Assembly (NCBI GenBank): GCA_022562055.1
Contig: JADFQA010000004.1
Coordinates: 42,432 to 106,431, forward strand
DNA length: 64,000 nucleotides
Direction: 5' to 3'
From: Acidobacteriota bacterium
Lineage (GTDB): Bacteria > Actinomycetota > Acidimicrobiia > Spongiisociales > UBA5794
The position numbers and the translations under genes were made by a program. This document shows positions 17,099 through 26,495 of the stretch, piece after piece. Each line of letters begins with the position of its first letter. The stretch's first letter is position 1. The notes beneath the pieces were generated by a model. The model did not search any database. It worked only from the letters and a program-made list of their open reading frames with translations, and was not told the origin of the DNA.

Positions 17099-17706
17099 GC
17101 TCGTCCTCCGACGGGTTTGGCTGATGCTCCTTCGAAGAAGAGATCGACAACGTGATCGAGGCGTGCTTGGACGCTTCCGTAGACGTGGTCGGCGTAGTCG
17201 CCGATCACAACCTCGACCAGGGCAACAAACGACCAGGAGAGGATTCGAGCATCCCCCGGGGCTAGTTCCCCGGCGTCGATTCCCTTGCGGATAATTGTCT
17301 CTACTTGTTCGGGCAAGGCTCGCTGATACGCACGGACGAGAAGGTCTCGTTCATTGCCGGAAAATGTATTGATGTCACGGCGCACGAGACGGGTCAATTC
17401 GCGCTCTTCGTGGGGGAGTTCGAGAAAATCCTTCGTGAGTCTCGCAAGGCGGTTCCGACAGGTACCGGGCGCAGTGGTTGCCAGCTCGAAGAGTTGTCGC
17501 TTGCGGTCAAGGTCATCGAGCATCATTGAGAGGTACAACTGTTCCTTGCTGGGGAAGTGGTGATAGAGCCCACCCTTGGTCACCTCCGCCGCTTGGGCGA
17601 TCATGTCTGTTGTGACGTCGGCGTAGCTGCTTACAACGAACAGGCTCCTCGCGGCGGCGATGATCCTGGCCGACGTGGCCTCCGACTTGGTTAGCGTTTG
17701 TGTCAT
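17095..17706 (-). CDS. TetR-family regulator of the bzd operon
   Basis: 203 residues. The N-terminal helix-turn-helix is TTDMIAQAAEVTKGGLYHHF (about residues 32-51); the remainder is a helical ligand-binding domain with no recognised subclass. The second of two adjacent ATGs is preferred because GAGGTG is 5 bases upstream. It is the first gene of the operon tetR-bzdNOPQ-orf and an 18-bp palindrome lies just upstream, so autoregulated repression relieved by an aromatic CoA thioester is likely. It differs from BzdR of Azoarcus, which is not a TetR protein. Confidence 0.85.
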   Translation of the reverse strand: MTQTLTKSEATSARIIAAARSLFVVSSYADVTTDMIAQAAEVTKGGLYHHFPSKEQLYLSMMLDDLDRKRQLFELATTAPGTCRNRLARLTKDFLELPHEERELTRLVRRDINTFSGNERDLLVRAYQRALPEQVETIIRKGIDAGELAPGDARILSWSFVALVEVVIGDYADHVYGSVQARLDHVVDLFFEGASAKPVGGRA

Positions 17707-17730
17707 CATTGCACCTCGATCAGAAAACAG

Positions 17731-17748
17731 ACCGACTGACCGGTCGGT
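17731..17748 (-). promoter_or_regulatory. TetR operator upstream of the bzd operon
   Basis: ACCGACTGACCGGTCGGT, an imperfect 18-bp palindrome with the common TetR half-site ACCGAC/GTCGGT. It lies 25-42 bases upstream of the tetR start. A second, wider inverted pair CAGACCG...CGGTCTG (17728-17766) encloses it. Confidence 0.65.
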
Positions 17749-17899
17749 TTTACAATACCGGTCTGCGCTCCGCCTGTCAATGGCTTTTGGTGAGGATTTT
17801 CGGGCCGAGGAAGGGGCGCGGTTAGGCTCGAGCAAGCTTTGGTGCATAACATCTCTGATAGCCGGTTGCGATCAAGGTGGTCGCCCGTCGCCTTATGTA

Positions 17900-18115
17900 T
17901 CAGCTCCGTGCCTGGCCGCGCACGATGAGGTCGTCGAGCAATGTTTGGGAGACCCGGGCGATGCCTGAAACTGCGAAGTCGAATGCCCTGAGATTCACCT
18001 TGGACGGTTGTCGGAAGCCGCTGATTTTGCGAACGAACTGGAGCGCTGCGGCTTCGACATCTTCAGGCGTTGCTGCGGGCTCGATTGACCTGAGTTTCTT
18101 GATACTTCTGCACAT
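17900..18115 (-). CDS. DUF2277 family protein
   Basis: 71 residues beginning MCRSIKKLRSIEPAATPEDV and continuing AALQFVRKISGFRQPSKVN, the hallmark of DUF2277. The family's length and N-terminal MCR fix the start at 18115 rather than an upstream ATG at 18175. The function of the family is unknown; the Cys-containing N-terminus and conserved VRK-SGFR-PS motif suggest nucleic-acid or metal binding, without proof. It stands alone between the bzd operon promoter and pepN and is read divergently from pepN. Confidence 0.85.
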   Translation of the reverse strand: MCRSIKKLRSIEPAATPEDVEAAALQFVRKISGFRQPSKVNLRAFDFAVSGIARVSQTLLDDLIVRGQARS

Positions 18116-18219
18116 GGGCTGACAGTACTGTTCCTCGGCTACATCGGCGCCAAACGCCGATGCGAAACAGGGCACCTGCCGGTACCATGCTCGCCGTTGT
18201 CGCTTGTTGGGAGATGTAG

Positions 18220-20736
18220 ATGGGGATTGATTCGGACCACCGATTTGGGCACGAGATCGTGCCGCTGCACTACCAGATCGTGCTGGAGCCGGACATCGCC
18301 GGGGGGACGTTCTCGGGCAGCGAGGTCGTCGCTTTCGAACTTAACGAAACCACCGACGCGATTGTTCTGAACACAATCGAGCTCGACATCGTCCAAGCAA
18401 ACGTCACTGGGAATGGTCACGAAGTTGCTGCAGCGATCTCCTATGACGAGGATCTGCAACGAGCAACACTCGCACTCGGTGAGACGATCGAGTCCGGCAC
18501 CTACCAGCTCAGCGTAACGTTCACGGGGATACTCAACGACCAGCTCCACGGCTTTTACCTGTCGCGCTACATCGACCCGGAAGGCAACGAGAAGACAATT
18601 GCAACCTCACAGTTGCAAGCGACCGACGCCCGGCGTGCCTTTCCATGCTGGGATCAACCTGACCTCAAGGCCACGTTTGGCGTGACGCTTATCGTCGAGG
18701 CGGGGCACATGGCGATTGCCAACGGTCCCGAGATAGGCAGGACCACCCTGGACAACGGCAAAGTTGAGGTCCGCTTTGCGACGACCATGAAGATGTCGAC
18801 CTACATTGTGGCCTTCGTCGTCGGCGAACTCGAAGCGTCCGAGACTATCGATGTCGACGGTGTGCCGCTGCGTGTTATCCACGCTCCAGGGAAGGGTGAC
18901 CTCACGGCATTCGCGCTCGAGGTCGGGGCGTTCTGTCTGCGGTACTTTGCGGACTATTACGGCGTGCCATATCCAGGGCAGAAGATGGACATGCTTGCAA
19001 TCCCCGACTTTGCCTGGGGTGCAATGGAGAACCTCGGCGCAGTCACCTACCGCGAGACCGCGCTGCTAGTTGATACCGACACCGCAACGCAGGCTGAGCT
19101 CAACCGCGTTGCCCTGGTCATTGCCCACGAGCTTGCGCACATGTGGTTTGGCGACCTCGTCACGATGGGCTGGTGGGAGGGGATCTGGCTCAACGAGGCG
19201 TTTGCGACGTTTATGGAAAACAAAGGTGTTGATGCGTTTCGGCCCGATTGGAATCAGTGGCTCGCGTTTGGTGCAGATCGGCAAAACGCGCTCGAGATCG
19301 ACGCCTTGCACGCCACGCGCCCAATAGAGCTCGCAGTCGGCGCACCCGACGAGGCAGCCGCAATGTTTGACACGTTGACGTATGAGAAGGGCGGCGCGGT
19401 TCTCCGCATGCTTGAGCAATACCTCGGTGAAGGTGTGTTCCGCAAAGGCATCTCTTTGTACCTGAAGAAACACTCACACGCCAACACGGTCACGTCCGAC
19501 TTGTGGCATGCACTTGGTGAAGCCTCGGGCGAGCCGGTTGCTGAGATCATGGAGTCATGGATTTATCAGGGAGGGTATCCGCGGTTGTCTGCAGCGAGGA
19601 CAACCGACGGGAAGATTGCGGTCTCTCAGGAGCACTATCGCTTTCTCGACAATGGTGACGACACGTGGATGGTGCCGCTCCTCTACAGCTCCGACAACGG
19701 GTCAGGGAGAGTCATTGTCCAGGGCGATATCAAGCTCGACCTCGGGGCCAATCCATTGCTCAACGCCGGCGGTAGCGGGTTCTTCTCCATTGGATACGAC
19801 GACGAGTTGCTTGGCGAGATCAGTGGGCGTCTACATTCGCTGGATGCTGAAGAACGGTTCTCGATTATCTCGGACACATGGTCGAGTGTGCTCAGCGGCG
19901 ACGTCGACGGTGGCGCCTTTCTCGACCTTGTGTCATCGCTCGGCGGTGAGCGTGAGCCGGCGATCTGGTCAGTCATTGTCAAAGGTATCTCAGAACTCGA
20001 CAATGTCGTGTCTTCAGATCGTCGTCCCGAGCTGCAGAAATTCGTCAGAGACCTGATGGGGGATGTCGGGGATGAACTCGGATGGGAGGCTGTTGATGGC
20101 GAACCCGACCTTATACGACAGCTCCGTGGCATCGTCTTGAGTTCGCTCGGTGCACTGGGGCAAGATCCAGGTGTGCGGGCGCATGCGCTCGCGTTCCTCG
20201 ATGCGGCGATTCTTGACCCCACTTCCGTTGATGGGGACGTTGCAGCTGCGGCGCTGCATGTCGTTGCATCCGACGGGTCGGTCGAAGACTTCGAGGGTTT
20301 TGTCGACGCGTATCGCGATGCTCCGAACGCCCAGGTCGCCAACAGGTATTTGCGGGCCGCGGCTGCGGTCCCTGAGGACTCAGCGGCACAGAAACTGTTC
20401 GAGATGGTGCTTGACGGATCCGTGCGTCGACAGGACTCCTTCTGGGTGCTCGCACTGATGCTTGGGCAGCGTCAGACCGGCGCCGCGACCTGGCAGCGGA
20501 TCACCGAGCGCTGGGATGAGGTTCTCGCCACGATGCCAAAGCAAAACGTGCGGCGCATGTTCGACCTCATCCAGAACAGGTCCGAGCCGGAGATCGCCGC
20601 CGAAATCAAGAAATGGCTGGACACCCATCCTCTTGGCGGTGCCGCAAAGCTTATTCAGCAACAGTTGGAGAGGCTTGAGATTCGCGTCGGGCTTCGAGAG
20701 CGCGAGGCAACGACGTTGGCAATTCCGCACCGCTGA
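18220..20736 (+). CDS. pepN: M1-family zinc aminopeptidase (aminopeptidase N)
   Basis: 838 residues, normal length for bacterial/eukaryotic M1 enzymes with an ERAP1-like C-terminal helical domain. The substrate-binding motif is GAMENLGAVTYRE (about 267-279). Zinc ligands are His303 and His307 of HELAHMWFGD and Glu326 of LNEAF, exactly the HExxH-18-E spacing; Glu304 is the catalytic base. It removes N-terminal residues from peptides in the cytoplasm. GGGAG lies 6-7 bases before the ATG. It is transcribed alone. Confidence 0.95.
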   Translation: MGIDSDHRFGHEIVPLHYQIVLEPDIAGGTFSGSEVVAFELNETTDAIVLNTIELDIVQANVTGNGHEVAAAISYDEDLQRATLALGETIESGTYQLSVTFTGILNDQLHGFYLSRYIDPEGNEKTIATSQLQATDARRAFPCWDQPDLKATFGVTLIVEAGHMAIANGPEIGRTTLDNGKVEVRFATTMKMSTYIVAFVVGELEASETIDVDGVPLRVIHAPGKGDLTAFALEVGAFCLRYFADYYGVPYPGQKMDMLAIPDFAWGAMENLGAVTYRETALLVDTDTATQAELNRVALVIAHELAHMWFGDLVTMGWWEGIWLNEAFATFMENKGVDAFRPDWNQWLAFGADRQNALEIDALHATRPIELAVGAPDEAAAMFDTLTYEKGGAVLRMLEQYLGEGVFRKGISLYLKKHSHANTVTSDLWHALGEASGEPVAEIMESWIYQGGYPRLSAARTTDGKIAVSQEHYRFLDNGDDTWMVPLLYSSDNGSGRVIVQGDIKLDLGANPLLNAGGSGFFSIGYDDELLGEISGRLHSLDAEERFSIISDTWSSVLSGDVDGGAFLDLVSSLGGEREPAIWSVIVKGISELDNVVSSDRRPELQKFVRDLMGDVGDELGWEAVDGEPDLIRQLRGIVLSSLGALGQDPGVRAHALAFLDAAILDPTSVDGDVAAAALHVVASDGSVEDFEGFVDAYRDAPNAQVANRYLRAAAAVPEDSAAQKLFEMVLDGSVRRQDSFWVLALMLGQRQTGAATWQRITERWDEVLATMPKQNVRRMFDLIQNRSEPEIAAEIKKWLDTHPLGGAAKLIQQQLERLEIRVGLREREATTLAIPHR

Positions 20737-20799
20737 TCGGACCGATCAGACAGGCGGCGGTAGGGCGTGTACATTGGCTGCACAACAAAGGAGCAGACT

Positions 20800-21132
20800 G
20801 TGGGATTTCTCGACAAGATTAAGGATTTCTTCGGTTCAGCGAAGGACAAGGCCGGCGATATGGCCGATAAGGCAGGGGATGTCGCCGAGGGTGCCTGGGA
20901 CAAGACCAAAGACGTCGGTGAGAAGGTCGGCGATGTCGCTGAGAGTGCTTGGGACAAGACCAAAGACGTTGCTGGGGACGTCGGTGAGAAGGTCGGCGGC
21001 GTTGTTGAGAGCGTCAAGGACCGTTTCGATGGCGATGACGATGAGGCGTCTGACGATGAGGCGTCTAGCGATGAGGCGTCTAGCGATGAGGCGTCTGGCG
21101 ACGATGCTTCTGACGACGAGGCTTCTTCGTAA
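20800..21132 (+). CDS. LEA-like amphipathic repeat protein with acidic tail
   Basis: 110 residues. After a short amphipathic start (GFLDKIKDFFGSAKDKAG) come near-repeats such as AWDKTKDVGEKVGDVAESAW, resembling LEA group 3 or apolipoprotein-like helices. The C-terminal ~25 residues are Asp/Glu/Ala/Ser only (units DDEAS/SDEAS). GTG 20800 is used because AAAGGAG is 6-7 bases upstream. Such proteins are usually intrinsically disordered and linked to desiccation or envelope stress; the role here is inferred. The 3' end of the gene contains 15-bp tandem repeats (about 21039-21126), a likely site of length variation. Confidence 0.7.
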   Translation: MGFLDKIKDFFGSAKDKAGDMADKAGDVAEGAWDKTKDVGEKVGDVAESAWDKTKDVAGDVGEKVGGVVESVKDRFDGDDDEASDDEASSDEASSDEASGDDASDDEASS

Positions 21133-21153
21133 CCACCCGCCAAGAGGTCGACA

Positions 21154-21187
21154 ACGTAAAGGGATACCGTTCGGTGTCCCTTTACGT
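21154..21187. terminator. 15-bp stem hairpin between LEA-like gene and AIM24 gene
   Basis: ACGTAAAGGGATACC, loop GTTC, GGTGTCCCTTTACGT; fully paired as RNA with one U-G pair. It lies 22 bases after the LEA-like stop. No T-run follows on the plus strand, so it may be a terminator, mRNA-end stabiliser or both. Confidence 0.6.
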
Positions 21188-21265
21188 ATGTCTACAACGC
21201 CTGCGGTCCAGCGTTTGCGCGGCGGTAGGCTTGCATGAGTAACGAGACAAGCAGAGGAGCGCGGT

Positions 21266-22042
21266 ATGCGCAGCCATGAAGTTGATTACAAGATCTATGG
21301 CGACGATCTCCAATTCGTTGAGATCGAGCTGGACCCAGGAGAGACGGTTATCGCCGAGGCAGGCTCGATGATGTACCTGACGGAGGGGATCACCTTCGAA
21401 ACCAAGATGGGCGATGGCTCAGAGCCCGAGAAGGGGTTTTTCGGGAAGCTCAAGGATGCCGGGAAACGAGCGTTGACCGGTGAATCCATCTTTATCACGC
21501 ACTTCACGAACAACGGCGGTGGGAAACAACATGCGGCGTTTGCCGCTCCCTACCCTGGGAAGATCGTCCCGGTCGACTTGGCCCAGAGCGGTGGCAAGCT
21601 GATCTGCCAGAAGGATGCGTTTCTCGCGGCCGCCCTCGGGACGAAGATCGACATTGTGTTCAACCGGAAGATCGGCACGGGCCTGTTTGGTGGTGAGGGG
21701 TTCATCCTCCAGTCGATCTCGGGTGATGGATTGGCGTTTCTTCACGCTGGCGGGACGATCATCGAACGCCGGCTGATGGGCGAGAAACTGCGGGTCGACA
21801 CCGGTTGCCTCGTGGCGTTCGAGCCGACAGTGGAGTACGCCATCGAGCGCGCCGGCAACCTCAAGTCGCAGTTCTTCGGCGGCGAAGGGCTGTTTCTCGC
21901 AACCTTGCAGGGGACCGGGCGGGTATGGCTGCAGTCGCTGCCGTTCTCTCGTTTGGCCGATCGCATCGCACCCCGCGGCGGTGGCTCAGGCAAGGGAGAA
22001 GGATCGGTGATAGGCGGTCTATCAACTCTGTTCGAACAGTAG
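21266..22042 (+). CDS. AIM24/TIGR00266 family protein
   Basis: 258 residues with the typical [20 protein letters not shown] start, GSMMYL, and the Gly-rich repeats [20 protein letters not shown] and [20 protein letters not shown] of the family, which forms a double-stranded beta-helix. Molecular function is unknown; the yeast relative is a mitochondrial inner-membrane organiser. A Gly/Lys-rich C-terminus ([13 protein letters not shown]) is present. GCAGAGGAG upstream serves as ribosome site. Its TAG shares a G with the GTG of the next gene, so both are co-translated. Confidence 0.85.
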   Translation: MRSHEVDYKIYGDDLQFVEIELDPGETVIAEAGSMMYLTEGITFETKMGDGSEPEKGFFGKLKDAGKRALTGESIFITHFTNNGGGKQHAAFAAPYPGKIVPVDLAQSGGKLICQKDAFLAAALGTKIDIVFNRKIGTGLFGGEGFILQSISGDGLAFLHAGGTIIERRLMGEKLRVDTGCLVAFEPTVEYAIERAGNLKSQFFGGEGLFLATLQGTGRVWLQSLPFSRLADRIAPRGGGSGKGEGSVIGGLSTLFEQ

Positions 22043-22824
22043 TGATCTCTAGCGTCCCTTACCTTGACGGCGAGCATCCGCTCCGTTTCGCGCATCGCGG
22101 GTCTCGCATCCTGTGGCCGGAGAACACGGCGGCGGCGTTCGAGGGGGCGGTCGAGCTTGGTTATCTGTATCTCGAGACCGACGTTCGCATCACCCGCGAC
22201 GGGGTCGTTGTCGTGTTTCATGACGAAACGCTTGACCGCACAACCAACGGTCGGGGGAAGGTCAGCGACTGGCTGTTTGAGGATCTCAAACATCTTGACG
22301 CCGGCTGGTGGTTCGATCCAGATTCGGACTATCCACAGCGCGGAGGTGTCGCCAAAATATCCTCCGTAGAGGAAATCTTCGAACGGTTTCCAGAGCAGCG
22401 TTTCAACATCGACCTCAAAGGCCCCGATATGGAGTGGCCGGTCGCCGACGTCATCCGCCGCTGTAAACGCACCGAGACGGTGATGATTGGTTCTTTTTCG
22501 AGCCGTCGCATCCGCAAGTTCCGCAGAGTCACACTTGGTGCGGTTGCAACGTCCGCGGGCCCAGTGGCCGCGATGAAGATGTACGCAGCGTCCCGGATCG
22601 GCAGGTCTGTCGGGTCGTACGCCGACGCGTACCAGGTGCCGTTCGACTACCGGGGGATCGCTATCGACGCCAAGTTTGTCGATGCCGTCCACTATTCGGG
22701 CGCGCAGATCCACTGCTGGACGGTGGATGAGGCCGCGGACATGCACCGGTTGCTCGATGTCGGCGTCGATGGGATCGTCACCGACCGACCCGACATCCTC
22801 AACGAAGTCCTCGCCGCACGCTAA
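22042..22824 (+). CDS. Glycerophosphodiester phosphodiesterase
   Basis: 260 residues of the GDPD TIM barrel. Catalytic signature FAHRGSRILWPENT is near the N-terminus, followed by ETDVRITRDGVVVVFHDETL with the Glu/Asp metal ligands and His, and the C-terminal IHCWTVDEAADMHRLLDVGV. It hydrolyses glycerophosphodiesters to sn-glycerol 3-phosphate and an alcohol. No signal peptide is present, so it is cytoplasmic. The GTG at 22042 overlaps the upstream stop by one base; a longer frame upstream lies inside the AIM24 gene. Confidence 0.88.
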   Translation: MISSVPYLDGEHPLRFAHRGSRILWPENTAAAFEGAVELGYLYLETDVRITRDGVVVVFHDETLDRTTNGRGKVSDWLFEDLKHLDAGWWFDPDSDYPQRGGVAKISSVEEIFERFPEQRFNIDLKGPDMEWPVADVIRRCKRTETVMIGSFSSRRIRKFRRVTLGAVATSAGPVAAMKMYAASRIGRSVGSYADAYQVPFDYRGIAIDAKFVDAVHYSGAQIHCWTVDEAADMHRLLDVGVDGIVTDRPDILNEVLAAR

Positions 22825-22839
22825 CTGTCCGGTTGGGGG

Positions 22840-23211
22840 CTAGATCCCGGGGGGTGTGAAGGGGAGGCCGTCGAGCTGGATGAGCAATGAAATGACCTTG
22901 TTGCGCGCGGTCTCGAAGTCGACACGGCCCGACCCCTCATACGTCTCGCCACGCTCCTGCAAGTAGACACGAAAAGTTTCACCGTCGTCGAGGACGTAGA
23001 TTCCGTCTCGTGGGCCGACGATGTTTCGACCGAGCGCAAGTAGGGCGGCCTCGTCGGGTATCTCGGCCTGGAGATCCATCATTTCAAGGGTAAATGCTTC
23101 CTCGAAGTCCGCTGCGGTCACCGCCCGCCGACCGAGCGCTTGGGAGGCGACCCGGCGCGCACGCCGCTCAAGAATCGCCTGCGCCTGTTCCTGGCGGGTG
23201 GGCTGCTGCAC
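22840..23211 (-). CDS. Hypothetical protein downstream of leuCD
   Basis: 123 residues, not recognised. It starts with a charged helix (about residues 5-45, many Arg/Ala/Glu) and continues with a possible small alpha/beta domain (DGIYVLDDGETFRVYLQERG). No Cys, signal peptide or membrane segment. It starts 3 bases after the leuD stop on the same strand, so it is probably the third gene of the leuC-leuD operon. The coding pattern agrees with its neighbours. Confidence 0.65.
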   Translation of the reverse strand: MQQPTRQEQAQAILERRARRVASQALGRRAVTAADFEEAFTLEMMDLQAEIPDEAALLALGRNIVGPRDGIYVLDDGETFRVYLQERGETYEGSGRVDFETARNKVISLLIQLDGLPFTPPGI

Positions 23212-23214
23212 CCG

Positions 23215-23835
23215 TCAGCTCGTGAAGAGCGTTGGTCTGTGTCCGCGCCGCGAACCCTCGTACTCCGAAATGTCTGAGTCGTGCTGCATAGTGATCGCAA
23301 TGTTGTCGAGACCGTTGAGCAAGCAGTTCTTGGAGAATTCGTCTATCTCGAAAGTCGCCGTGATGTCTCCGGCGGTGACCGTCTGAGCTTGCAGATCGAT
23401 GACGACTTGATTGTCTGGGTTGTCGGCCATGGCCATGAGACGGTCGACGGTGTCGGCGTCGAGCGCAACAGGGAGGAGACCGATCTGATAGCAGTTGCTG
23501 CGGAAAATGTCCGCGAATGATGGGGCGACGATCGCCTTGAACCCCCAATCCTCAAGCGACCAGGGGGCGTGTTCGCGCGATGAACCCGACCCAAAATTGG
23601 GACCCGACACAAGAACTACAGCATCTGCATACTCGGAACGATTCGTGATGAAATCTTCGATGAGTTCGCCTTCGGGATCTACCGCCCAGTCGTAAAACAG
23701 GAAGGGTCCGAACCCGGACCGCTCTACGCGTTTGAGGAACTGTTTAGGGATGATCTGGTCGGTGTCGACGTTGGCACGAGCAAGCGGCGCCATCTGGCCG
23801 GCAATGATCGACACAGGGTTCACAGCAACTCCCAT
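23215..23835 (-). CDS. leuD: 3-isopropylmalate dehydratase, small subunit
   Basis: 206 residues (family ~200). [31 protein letters not shown] and [17 protein letters not shown] are diagnostic. With LeuC it isomerises 2-isopropylmalate to 3-isopropylmalate in leucine synthesis. It overlaps the leuC 3' end by 16 bases; the start could also be slightly downstream, at a codon within MGVAVNPVS. Confidence 0.93.
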   Translation of the reverse strand: MGVAVNPVSIIAGQMAPLARANVDTDQIIPKQFLKRVERSGFGPFLFYDWAVDPEGELIEDFITNRSEYADAVVLVSGPNFGSGSSREHAPWSLEDWGFKAIVAPSFADIFRSNCYQIGLLPVALDADTVDRLMAMADNPDNQVVIDLQAQTVTAGDITATFEIDEFSKNCLLNGLDNIAITMQHDSDISEYEGSRRGHRPTLFTS

Positions 23836-25232
23836 TCAGCAACGTTGACGAAATGGCCCGCTACGGCTGCTGCCGCTGCCATTGCAGGACTCACGAGATG
23901 CGTGCGTCCGCCCCGTCCCTGACGTCCCTCAAAGTTGCGGTTCGACGTCGAAGCACAACGCTCACCGGGTGAAAGGAAGTCGGGGTTCATTGCCAAGCAC
24001 ATCGAGCATCCAGCGTCTCGCCACTCGAACCCGGCGTTCTTGAAGATGAGGTCGAGGCCCTCCTCTTCCGCCTGAAGCTTCACCAGGCCAGAACCTGGGA
24101 CCACCATCGCATGAACACCCTCGGCGACCTTGCGACCCTTGAGCACCGCGGCTGCGGCCCGTAGATCTTCGATGCGGCCGTTGGTACAGGACCCCAGGAA
24201 GACCCGGTCGATGCCGATGTCCACGATGGGAGTGCCTGCCTCAAGGGCCATGTATTCGAGCGCACGGCTGGTCGAATCCTTGTCGAGCGGCGTCTCAAAA
24301 TCGTCGGGAGATGGCACCGATGCCGTGACGGGCAGCGTCTGAGCGGGATTTGTTCCCCAGGACACGTAGGGGACGAGCGCTGCTGCGTCGATAATGACCT
24401 CACGATCAAACGTGGCGCTCTCATCGGTGCTCAGCGTCGACCAGTATGCAACGGCGTCGTCCCACGCCTGCCCGTGTGGTGCTCGGGGGCGGCCCTTGAT
24501 GTACGCGAATGTTTTGTCGTCTGGAGCGATGAGCCCGGCGCGGGCCCCGGCTTCGATCGTCATGTTGCAGATCGTCATGCGGGCTTCCATCGAAAGATCC
24601 TCAATCGCATCGCCGCGGTACTCAATGACATACCCGACACCACCGTCGACACCGATCTGGGCGATGATCGCGAGGATGAGGTCCTTTGCAGTCACGCCGG
24701 ACGGGAGCGCACCCTCGACGGTTACTGTCATCGACTGCGGTTTCGCCTGCGGAAGGGTCTGAGTTGCCAGCACGTGTTCTACTTCGCTGGTGCCGATCCC
24801 AAACGCCAGGGCTCCAAACGCCCCGTGTGTTGAAGTGTGCGAGTCGCCGCACACAATGGTCATCCCCGGCTGGGTAACCCCTTGCTCAGGACCGATGACG
24901 TGCACGATGCCAGACCGAGGGTCGTCAATATTGAGCAGCGTGATGTTGGCCTCGTCACAGTTGCTAACGAGGGTGTCGATCTGCTTCTTCGAAAGCGGGT
25001 CCTGGATGCCAAGCTCGCGGCCAATCGTCGGCACTCCATGGTCGATGGTTGCCAGTGTGAGGTCGGGACGACGCACTGTGCGGCCAGCCAAACGCAATGC
25101 CTCAAACGCCTGTGGGGACGTGACCTCGTGGACGAGGTGAAGGTCGATGTACAGCAGGTCGGGTTCGCCGTCGGCGCGGCGAACGACGTGATCTTCCCAC
25201 ACCTTCTCAAATAGCGTCCTCGGCTGTGACAC
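23820..25232 (-). CDS. leuC: 3-isopropylmalate dehydratase, large subunit
   Basis: 470 residues (E. coli LeuC 466). Aconitase-type motifs include [20 protein letters not shown] and the [4Fe-4S] ligands Cys in [13 protein letters not shown] and [15 protein letters not shown]. The GTG at 25232 is supported by AAGGAG 5 bases upstream and by the family N-terminus [14 protein letters not shown]; an upstream ATG at 25364 gives an unrelated extension. It heads the leuC-leuD-orf operon, divergent from the secreted-protein gene 83 bases away. Confidence 0.94.
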   Translation of the reverse strand: MSQPRTLFEKVWEDHVVRRADGEPDLLYIDLHLVHEVTSPQAFEALRLAGRTVRRPDLTLATIDHGVPTIGRELGIQDPLSKKQIDTLVSNCDEANITLLNIDDPRSGIVHVIGPEQGVTQPGMTIVCGDSHTSTHGAFGALAFGIGTSEVEHVLATQTLPQAKPQSMTVTVEGALPSGVTAKDLILAIIAQIGVDGGVGYVIEYRGDAIEDLSMEARMTICNMTIEAGARAGLIAPDDKTFAYIKGRPRAPHGQAWDDAVAYWSTLSTDESATFDREVIIDAAALVPYVSWGTNPAQTLPVTASVPSPDDFETPLDKDSTSRALEYMALEAGTPIVDIGIDRVFLGSCTNGRIEDLRAAAAVLKGRKVAEGVHAMVVPGSGLVKLQAEEEGLDLIFKNAGFEWRDAGCSMCLAMNPDFLSPGERCASTSNRNFEGRQGRGGRTHLVSPAMAAAAAVAGHFVNVAEWELL

Positions 25233-25315
25233 GGCGCTCCTTAGTGACCGGGGCCTTGATGGTAGACGTACCTGCAAGGCGCCGACTACGCCTGTTTCGC
25301 TTGTATCGTGGCCGC

Positions 25316-25879
25316 ATGATCTTGCTACTTGCGTTGCTGCTTTCGCTCCAACTCGGCGCCCCATTTGGTGAAGCCGATGCGAGCGCCATATCTGTCGACG
25401 GCGAGTTTGTGGTCGAACTCAGTGTTGAAGCCCCACCCGGTCCCGATGCGGTGTTCGCCCGTGTGGTCGACGCCGGACGCGAGCTACCCGCAGTGGCGTT
25501 GGCGCCCCTTGGAGGCAGGCGGTACGGCGGGATTCTGACGTTGTCCGAAGTTCGTGACGTGCGAGTCGCATTTGAGGCAAGGCTCGGCGTCGACGTGGTC
25601 GTCTCTGAATTGGTGACACTATCGGATCTCGGCGTCGATCCTGTCGTTTTCGACTTTGCAACGTCACCCGAGACGTCACCTACCGTCAAGCAGGACGAAA
25701 CACCGAGCCGTCTCCCGCTGGTGTTCGGGGTCGTGTTTGCGTTCGCCTCGCTTGTCCTCCTTGCGATCTGGTCGCGTTTCACAGTCGCGATTGACAAACG
25801 TACGGGAAATACCGACAATACGGCAAATGTCGACCAAAGCTCCAGTCAATACCACACCGACGCCGGTGACGCGCACTAG
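25316..25879 (+). CDS. Single-pass membrane protein with signal peptide, unknown
   Basis: 187 residues. The N-terminus [20 protein letters not shown] reads as a signal peptide, a beta-rich extracytoplasmic domain follows (about 25-120), then one membrane helix [19 protein letters not shown] (about 137-157) and a short polar cytoplasmic tail. The start at 25316 was chosen for the signal peptide; the open frame extends further upstream. The 3' end overlaps the next regulator gene by about 53 bases if that gene starts at 25827. No family recognised. Confidence 0.65.
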   Translation: MILLLALLLSLQLGAPFGEADASAISVDGEFVVELSVEAPPGPDAVFARVVDAGRELPAVALAPLGGRRYGGILTLSEVRDVRVAFEARLGVDVVVSELVTLSDLGVDPVVFDFATSPETSPTVKQDETPSRLPLVFGVVFAFASLVLLAIWSRFTVAIDKRTGNTDNTANVDQSSSQYHTDAGDAH

Positions 25880-26495
25880 GCGAACGAAGGCCGATACCTA
25901 CAGCCCCAAACCGTTCGTTGTCCCACCAACGGCGACCCGCGACTACTCGCTGGACTCAGTAGTTGTCATCACAACTCCGCAGCAATTGAAGGCATTGTCG
26001 GACAAAACGAGAATAATCATTCTGGATCTCCTCCTCGAACGTTCGGCGACCACATCTCAGCTCGCCGTTGTGCTCAACAAGCCGAAGGGCACCGTCGGAT
26101 ATCACCTCAAAGAACTCGAAAAGGTCGGCCTGATCAAGGTCGTCCGGACCCGGCAGGTGAGAGCCTTGACCGAAAAGTATTACGGAAGAACCGGCCGGAC
26201 GTTCCTTCTTCCAGACACCGGTCCGGCGGTGTCGAGGAGTCAGATGCTGGACGAGGCGAGGGCTGAGATAGTGTCGGAGGAGGGAGCCGCGTTCCCAATG
26301 TTCACCCTCCGCCATGTGCGAATTCCCGAAGACAGACTGGTGGAGTTCGCCAAGCGGCTCTTTGACCTGGCGGAGGAGTTTGTTGACCTAGAACCCGGGG
26401 GCGACACCGTGTACGGGTTGCTCGCCGGAATCTTCCCGACCGATCGACCAGCATTTACGGAGAACTCAGAAGGCGAGGCAAAGACCGATGACTGA
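25827..26495 (+). CDS. ArsR-like winged-helix regulator
   Basis: 222 residues. After a poorly conserved ~45-residue N-terminus comes a winged helix: LKALSDKTRIIILDLLLERS, then TTSQLAVVLNKPKGTVGYHL and KELEKVGLIKVVRTRQVRAL. The C-terminal part resembles the effector/dimer region of ArsR-HTH regulators with a long tail. The ATG at 25827 lacks a good ribosome site, so the start is uncertain; GTG 25866 is possible. The stop overlaps the MFS gene by 8 bases, which suggests it controls that exporter. Confidence 0.8.
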   Translation: MSTKAPVNTTPTPVTRTRRTKADTYSPKPFVVPPTATRDYSLDSVVVITTPQQLKALSDKTRIIILDLLLERSATTSQLAVVLNKPKGTVGYHLKELEKVGLIKVVRTRQVRALTEKYYGRTGRTFLLPDTGPAVSRSQMLDEARAEIVSEEGAAFPMFTLRHVRIPEDRLVEFAKRLFDLAEEFVDLEPGGDTVYGLLAGIFPTDRPAFTENSEGEAKTDD

